Positions 59,762 through 64,000 of a stretch of DNA of 64,000 nt are shown here, piece by piece (position 1 is the stretch's first letter; every line of letters begins with the position of its first letter). Under the pieces are notes generated by a model. The model was not told the DNA's origin and did not search any database. It was given only the letters and a program-made list of their open reading frames with translations. The translations under genes and the position numbers were made by a program. The stretch is from Bradyrhizobium canariense (GTDB taxonomy: Bacteria > Pseudomonadota > Alphaproteobacteria > Rhizobiales > Xanthobacteraceae), in NCBI RefSeq assembly GCF_019402665.1, contig NZ_VSST01000028.1, positions 1 through 64,000 on the forward strand, given 5' to 3'.

Positions 59762-62455
59762 ATGTCAACCTATCGTCTGAAGAACCTGCTGTCGCCGCGT
59801 TCGGTTGCGCTCGTCGGTGCGAGCGCCCGCCCGGTCTCCGTTGGACGCGCCGTTCTGGAGAACATCCGCAAGGCTGGGTTCACAGGACAGTTCGGCCTCG
59901 TCAATCCGCGCCATGCCGAGATCGGCGGCGTCGCGGCCGTGGGCAGCCTCGATCAATTGCCGTTCGTGCCCGAGCTTGTGGTCATCACCGCGCCGGCGCA
60001 CGCGGTTCCCGGCATTGTCGATCAAGCCGGGCGGCGCGGCTCGGCGGGCGCCCTGATCGTCTCGGCCGGGCTCGGTCACGGACCGGGGTCCCTCCACGAG
60101 GCCGCCATCACTGCGGCCCGCAAATACGGCATGCGGCTGATCGGGCCGAACTGCCTGGGCATCATGATGCCCGGCGTGAGCCTCAATGCCAGTTTTGCCG
60201 CGCACATGCCGGGGCCGGGGAATCTCGCGCTGATCTCGCAATCAGGCGCGATCGCGGCCGGCATGGTCGATTGGGCCGCGCAGCGCGGCGTCGGCTTCTC
60301 CGGCATCGTCTCGATCGGTGATCAACTCGACGTCGATATTGCCGATCTGCTCGACTATTTCGCGATGGATCACAAGACCCGCGCGATCCTGCTCTATATC
60401 GAAGCCATCAAGGACGCGCGCAAGTTCATGTCGGCCGCACGTGCCGCGGCGCGCGTGAAGCCCGTTGTCGTGGTGAAGTCCGGCCGAATGGCGCAGGGCG
60501 CGAAGGCGGCCGCCACCCATACCGGTGCGCTTGCGGGCGCCGACGCCGTCTATGACGCGGCGTTCCGCCGCGCGGGCGTCCTGCGGGTCTCCGATCTGCG
60601 TGAGCTGTTCGATTGCGCCGAGACGCTCGGCCGCGTCGAGTCGCCGGCGGGAAAGCGCCTCGCCATCCTGACCAATGGCGGCGGCATCGGTGTCCTCGCT
60701 ATCGACCGGTTGGTCGAGCTCGGCGGCATTCCGGCGAGCCTCTCGGCGGACGCGCGCAAGAAACTCGATGACGCGCTGCCGCCGACCTGGTCCGGCGCAA
60801 ATCCCGTCGACATCGTGGGCGACGCCGATGCGTCGCGCTATGCGGCGGCGCTCGACGTGCTGCTCGGCGATCCCGACAACGACGCGGTCCTCGTCCTCAA
60901 CGTGCAGACCGCGATTGCCTCGGCTGCCGAGATCGCAACGATGGTGACCGAACGCGTCAAGGCGTATCGCGAGAAGCACCGCAGTTGGGCCAAACCCGTG
61001 CTCGCCTCTTGGATCGGAGCAGACCAGAACATCATCGAAACACTGTCCGGTGCGGGCATCCCGAACTATCCGACCGAGGATGACGCCGTGCGCGGCTTCA
61101 TGTACCTCGTGAGGCATCGCGAAGTCGTGGAGGAGTTGAGCCAGGTTCCACCCGCAATGCCCGACACGTTCGTGCCGGACGCACGTGCTGCGAAGCAGAT
61201 CGTAGCTGCCGCCCTGGCAGACGGCCGCCAATGGCTCGAACCCGTCGAGATCAAGCACCTGCTTGAAGCCTACGATATCGCGATGGTGCCCACTTACGCC
61301 GCGGCCGATGTCGAGCAGGCGGTGGCCTACGCGGAAGACATCTTTGCTCAAGGCGCCACCGTCGTGCTGAAGATCATGTCGCGCGACATCGTCCACAAAT
61401 CCGATGTCGGCGGCGTCGTGCTCAATCTGACGACCGTCGAGGCGGTGCGCGCCGCCGCCACCGACATTCTCGCCCGGGCGAGCAAGCTGCGTCCGCAAGC
61501 CCGCATCGAGGGCGTCATCGTGCAGGCGATGGTCGTCAAGGCGAAGGCGCGCGAGCTGATCCTGGGCCTCGCCGACGATCCGACCTTCGGGACCGTCGTG
61601 GTATTCGGCCGCGGCGGGACCGCGGTCGAGATCATCAACGACAAGGCGCTTGCGCTGCCGCCGCTCGATCTGCAACTGGCCCGCGACCTGATCGACCGCA
61701 CGCGCGTGTCCCGGCTGCTTCGCGCTTACCGGGACGTGCCGGCGGTGAAGCCCGACGCCGTCGCCATGGTCCTGGTCAAGCTGGCGCAGATGGCCGCCGA
61801 CATTCCCGAGATCCGCGAATTCGACATTAATCCGCTGCTGGCGGATGAAACCGGCGTGACCGCGGTCGATGCCCGCGTCGCGGTCGGGCTGCCGCAACGG
61901 AAGTTTGCCGGCTCCGGCGCCGCCAACTTCGCCGTTCGGGCCTATCCGTCGCAATGGGAGCGCCGCCTCAAGCTCAAGGAGGGCTGGCGGATCTTCGCGC
62001 GGCCCCTGCGTCCGGAGGACGAGCCGACCATCCACGCATTCCTGGGTCATGTCACGGCGCACGATCTTCGTCTGCGTTTCTTCGCGCCGATGAAGGAGTT
62101 CACCCACGAGTTCATCGCGCGCCTGACCCAACTCGACTATGCGCGCGCGATGGCCTTTATCGCATTCGACGAGGCGACCGGCGAGATGGTCGGCGTGGTC
62201 CGCCTCCATTCGGACTCGGTCTACGAGAGCGGCGAATATGCAATCCTGCTGCGGTCCGATCTCAAGGGCAAGGGACTGGGATGGGCCCTGATGCAGCTGA
62301 TCATCGACTACGCGAGATCGGAGGGGCTCAAAGCGATCTCCGGTGATGTTCTCAGGGAGAACACAACGATGCTCGAAATGTGCCGGCAGCTCGGCTTCGA
62401 GGTGAAGCCGGATCCCACTGAACCGGATATTTGCGACGTCAGGCTGAAACTCTGA
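59762..62455 (+). CDS. ADP-forming acetate/acyl-CoA synthetase fused to GNAT acetyltransferase
   Basis: An 897-residue fusion. Order: CoA-binding Rossmann domain (about 5-130), succinyl-CoA-synthetase-like domains (to about 460) with the phosphohistidine loop THTGALAG, ATP-grasp (about 475-700; VVLKIMSRDIVHKSDVGGV), and GNAT (about 735-897; YAILLRSDLKGKGLGWALMQ). Active members make ATP from acetyl-CoA; Pat-type relatives acetylate and switch off acetyl-CoA synthetases. His in the loop suggests the ligase half is active. FixK-driven operon with the Usp gene. Confidence 0.87.
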   Translation: MSTYRLKNLLSPRSVALVGASARPVSVGRAVLENIRKAGFTGQFGLVNPRHAEIGGVAAVGSLDQLPFVPELVVITAPAHAVPGIVDQAGRRGSAGALIVSAGLGHGPGSLHEAAITAARKYGMRLIGPNCLGIMMPGVSLNASFAAHMPGPGNLALISQSGAIAAGMVDWAAQRGVGFSGIVSIGDQLDVDIADLLDYFAMDHKTRAILLYIEAIKDARKFMSAARAAARVKPVVVVKSGRMAQGAKAAATHTGALAGADAVYDAAFRRAGVLRVSDLRELFDCAETLGRVESPAGKRLAILTNGGGIGVLAIDRLVELGGIPASLSADARKKLDDALPPTWSGANPVDIVGDADASRYAAALDVLLGDPDNDAVLVLNVQTAIASAAEIATMVTERVKAYREKHRSWAKPVLASWIGADQNIIETLSGAGIPNYPTEDDAVRGFMYLVRHREVVEELSQVPPAMPDTFVPDARAAKQIVAAALADGRQWLEPVEIKHLLEAYDIAMVPTYAAADVEQAVAYAEDIFAQGATVVLKIMSRDIVHKSDVGGVVLNLTTVEAVRAAATDILARASKLRPQARIEGVIVQAMVVKAKARELILGLADDPTFGTVVVFGRGGTAVEIINDKALALPPLDLQLARDLIDRTRVSRLLRAYRDVPAVKPDAVAMVLVKLAQMAADIPEIREFDINPLLADETGVTAVDARVAVGLPQRKFAGSGAANFAVRAYPSQWERRLKLKEGWRIFARPLRPEDEPTIHAFLGHVTAHDLRLRFFAPMKEFTHEFIARLTQLDYARAMAFIAFDEATGEMVGVVRLHSDSVYESGEYAILLRSDLKGKGLGWALMQLIIDYARSEGLKAISGDVLRENTTMLEMCRQLGFEVKPDPTEPDICDVRLKL

Positions 62456-62464
62456 GCGCGACCG

Positions 62465-62953
62465 CTATGAGCGCGCTTCAGCCGAATTTGCCGCGGCGGA
62501 GTCCTTGGCCGTTCTCCGCAAAGTCTTGATCAGGACCGCAATCAGCGGCACCAGCACGGGCAACATCGTGCTGAGCGGATGATGCACGGCGCCCGACATT
62601 TGGGCCTGGAATGTGCGTGCCTCGAGTTGAAGCGCTTCGATGGATGCGCCGTGAATCTCGTTGGCGAGTTCGATGTCGCGGCCTGCAGGAGGCCGGCCGG
62701 CAATCACAAAGAGAATTGCGGCGATGGCAAAATTGACAGCGCCGAGGATGGCGGCCGCGCCAATGGCACTCCAGATCTGCACCAGTGCGAAGTAGGCGGA
62801 GAGCTCCAGCATCAGGAGTCCGAACGCGGCGATCAGCGCCGCAAAGGCGCGCAGGCCGAGGCCGATCAGCAGGTGGCGCAGCCTGATGTCCGCGATGATC
62901 CTGTCGGTACGCCAGAGCACACGCAGATGTTTGACGACATTCTCCGTGTTCAC
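62465..62953 (-). CDS. Phage-holin-like (DUF1469/ACT-type) small membrane protein
   Basis: A 162-residue protein with two central membrane helices (about 34-55 and 65-86), a soluble loop and a weaker C-terminal hydrophobic stretch. Matches the pattern of Phage_holin_3_6/DUF1469 proteins, which are not true holins in chromosomal settings. ATG abuts the stop of the next gene, so they form an operon. Confidence 0.7.
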   Translation of the reverse strand: MNTENVVKHLRVLWRTDRIIADIRLRHLLIGLGLRAFAALIAAFGLLMLELSAYFALVQIWSAIGAAAILGAVNFAIAAILFVIAGRPPAGRDIELANEIHGASIEALQLEARTFQAQMSGAVHHPLSTMLPVLVPLIAVLIKTLRRTAKDSAAANSAEARS

Positions 62954-63229
62954 CTAGTGCCTCCGCAGCATGAAGCCGACGACCACGCCGAGCGCGAAGG
63001 CCGAGGCCAGTGATGTGATCGGGCGGTCCGCAATGAGGCCCTGAAGCTGCTGCTGCTCCTCGTCGACGGTCTCGCCGAGCTCGGCGAGCGCGGCCCTGAT
63101 CTGATCGGCAAGCGCCTCCGCGCGGTCGTTCGAACTGTCGAACATCTCCTCGCCGGCCGTGCTCAGCAAGCGTGTGACGTCAATCTTCAGCGCGCGCAGT
63201 TCTTCGCTCATTCTGTCGCTGTCGAACAT
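62954..63229 (-). CDS. DUF883-like (ElaB/YqjD type) membrane-anchored protein
   Basis: A 91-residue protein: acidic helical body, then TSLASAFALGVVVGFMLRRH as a C-terminal membrane tail. In E. coli, relatives bind ribosomes to the membrane in stationary phase. Starts at ATG 63227-63229, 22 nt after the start site predicted from the FixK box at 63286. Confidence 0.75.
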   Translation of the reverse strand: MFDSDRMSEELRALKIDVTRLLSTAGEEMFDSSNDRAEALADQIRAALAELGETVDEEQQQLQGLIADRPITSLASAFALGVVVGFMLRRH

Positions 63230-63285
63230 GGATCTGATTTCCCCGTTAATGGAAACAAACCTAGGACCCACTGGTCCGACCGCGC

Positions 63286-63299
63286 TTGATTTGCGTCAA
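63286..63299. promoter_or_regulatory. FixK/FNR box before the DUF883-like gene
   Basis: TTGATTTGCGTCAA; predicted start near 63251 reading left. Confidence 0.72.
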
Positions 63300-63320
63300 G
63301 GAGGCAGACGCGTCGTGGTC

Positions 63321-63334
63321 TTGAGACAGGTCAA
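63321..63334. promoter_or_regulatory. FixK/FNR box before the MlaE-like gene
   Basis: TTGAGACAGGTCAA; predicted start near 63369, 36 nt before GTG 63405. Confidence 0.65.
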
Positions 63335-63404
63335 ACCGGCTGCCACATGCTGGCCTAGAATGACCGGCTGAATGGGGACCGGGTTGTCCCGATGAGGTGG
63401 AAGC

Positions 63405-64000
63405 GTGAACTCCGAACCGCTGTTGCTGGCAACGCCCTCCGGCGAAGAGCTGAAATTGTGCCCGGAAGGGCCGTGGATTGCCGCGAACGTGTCGATGCTG
63501 GAGACATTGTCCCGGTCGGTCGGGGCGGACGTCGATCAATCCAGAGCCGTGACCTTGGACATGTCGGGCGTCAGCGCGCTCGACACGCTGGGCGCCTGGG
63601 TCCTGGAAAAGCTGTCGCGCAGGGCTTCATCGTCCGGTCGATCGACCGAATTTATCGGGGTCGCCGACCATTTCAGTGGCCTGATGGACGAGGTGCGTCA
63701 GGTCAACCGCCACACGCCGCTGCCGACGCCTGCACCTAACCCGGTTCTGCTCAGACTGAACGATCTCGGCAAGTCCACGGTCGGCGCGCGTGAAGACATC
63801 ACGATCTTTCTTCAAATGCTGGGCGCGTTGTGCATGGCCGTGATCGGCGTGCTGCGCCGGCCGCGCTCGCTGCGACTGACATCGCTGATCTATCAGCTCT
63901 ATCGCATCGGCTGGCAGGCCATCCCCATCGTCGTGCTGATCACCTTCCTGATCGGCGCCATCATCGCCCAGCAGGGATTTTTCCATTTCCGCAGGTTCGG
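63405..64000 (+). CDS. MlaE-type ABC permease with N-terminal STAS domain (partial)
   Basis: Open to the window end (198 codons seen). Residues 1-110 form a STAS-like domain (AVTLDMSGVSALDTLGAWVL). The permease part begins at about 150 with LTSLIYQLYRIGWQAIPIVV and continues with LITFLIGAIIAQQG. MlaE permeases move phospholipid or other hydrophobic molecules between the envelope membranes; the ATPase and MlaD would be expected downstream. GAGGTGG precedes the GTG. The missing 3' end lies outside the window. Confidence 0.83.
   Translation, partial: MNSEPLLLATPSGEELKLCPEGPWIAANVSMLETLSRSVGADVDQSRAVTLDMSGVSALDTLGAWVLEKLSRRASSSGRSTEFIGVADHFSGLMDEVRQVNRHTPLPTPAPNPVLLRLNDLGKSTVGAREDITIFLQMLGALCMAVIGVLRRPRSLRLTSLIYQLYRIGWQAIPIVVLITFLIGAIIAQQGFFHFRRF

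Noticed and set aside
60242..62209. A 655-codon minus-strand frame
   Set aside because: Antisense to the ADP-forming synthetase fusion, whose domains are all intact on the plus strand.
62465..62953. Holin, as evidence for a prophage
   Set aside because: The fold is widely chromosomal, the gene is in an operon with a DUF883-like gene under a FixK-type box, and no phage genes lie nearby.

Overview
The window looks like chromosome of a Bradyrhizobium-type alphaproteobacterium. It is GC-rich throughout, uses FixK/FNR-type boxes (TTGA-N6-TCAA) as promoters, carries polyhydroxyalkanoate and phasin genes, SoxCD, many ABC-type uptake and CoA-dependent aromatic catabolism genes, and a set of small proteins of kinds I associate with Bradyrhizobium. 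No rRNA, tRNA or CRISPR array was seen. Species cannot be fixed by reading alone.

Layout. 1-9.8 kb: small exported proteins, a phasin, a short cytochrome c, an alpha/beta hydrolase, then a two-partner-secretion outer membrane protein (TpsB type) divergent from a FecR-domain protein and a CHASE2-PAS-GGDEF-EAL c-di-GMP enzyme. 10-16.4 kb: arginase, sulfite dehydrogenase SoxC with a one-heme SoxD, an enolase-superfamily enzyme and an NRAMP-like transporter. 16.4-26.5 kb: an accessory stretch of very small genes (zinc ribbons, two DUF6894-like proteins, two paralogues of another small family), decayed genes (an SRAP gene missing its catalytic N-terminus, a twice-frameshifted acetyltransferase), and a repeated promoter/short RNA/terminator cassette that looks like a small RNA family.

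26.6-37.3 kb: a catabolic cluster with a CoA transferase, a two-component flavin monooxygenase, a 3-hydroxyisobutyrate-dehydrogenase-like enzyme, an IlvD/Edd dehydratase, a complete SsuABC/TauABC-like importer and a NicX-like 2,5-dihydroxypyridine dioxygenase. Together these suggest uptake and ring cleavage of an N-heteroaromatic or related compound; the substrate is unknown.

37.3-53.3 kb: a second catabolic locus, best read as aerobic CoA-thioester degradation of 2-aminobenzoate (anthranilate) or a close relative. A benzoate-CoA-ligase-family enzyme activates the acid, a flavin monooxygenase/old-yellow-enzyme fusion dearomatises it, a RidA protein could hydrolyse the resulting enamine, and an acyl-CoA dehydrogenase, enoyl-CoA hydratase, SDR, 3-hydroxyacyl-CoA dehydrogenase, second ligase and alpha/beta hydrolase would finish it. 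A MarR regulator sits inside the locus, and a shared palindromic motif (core TTTA[AG]GC[CT]TAAA) lies in front of its transcription units, which suggests one regulon.

53.3-64 kb: a low-oxygen island. CBS-BON protein, PHA synthase, phosphotransferase/kinase plus CHAD protein, universal stress protein plus ADP-forming acyl-CoA synthetase/GNAT fusion, two small envelope proteins and an MlaE-type permease (cut by the window end) are arranged as three divergent pairs. Every promoter has its own FixK/FNR box, each placed so that a -41.5 activator position predicts a transcription start 13-48 nt before the chosen start codon.
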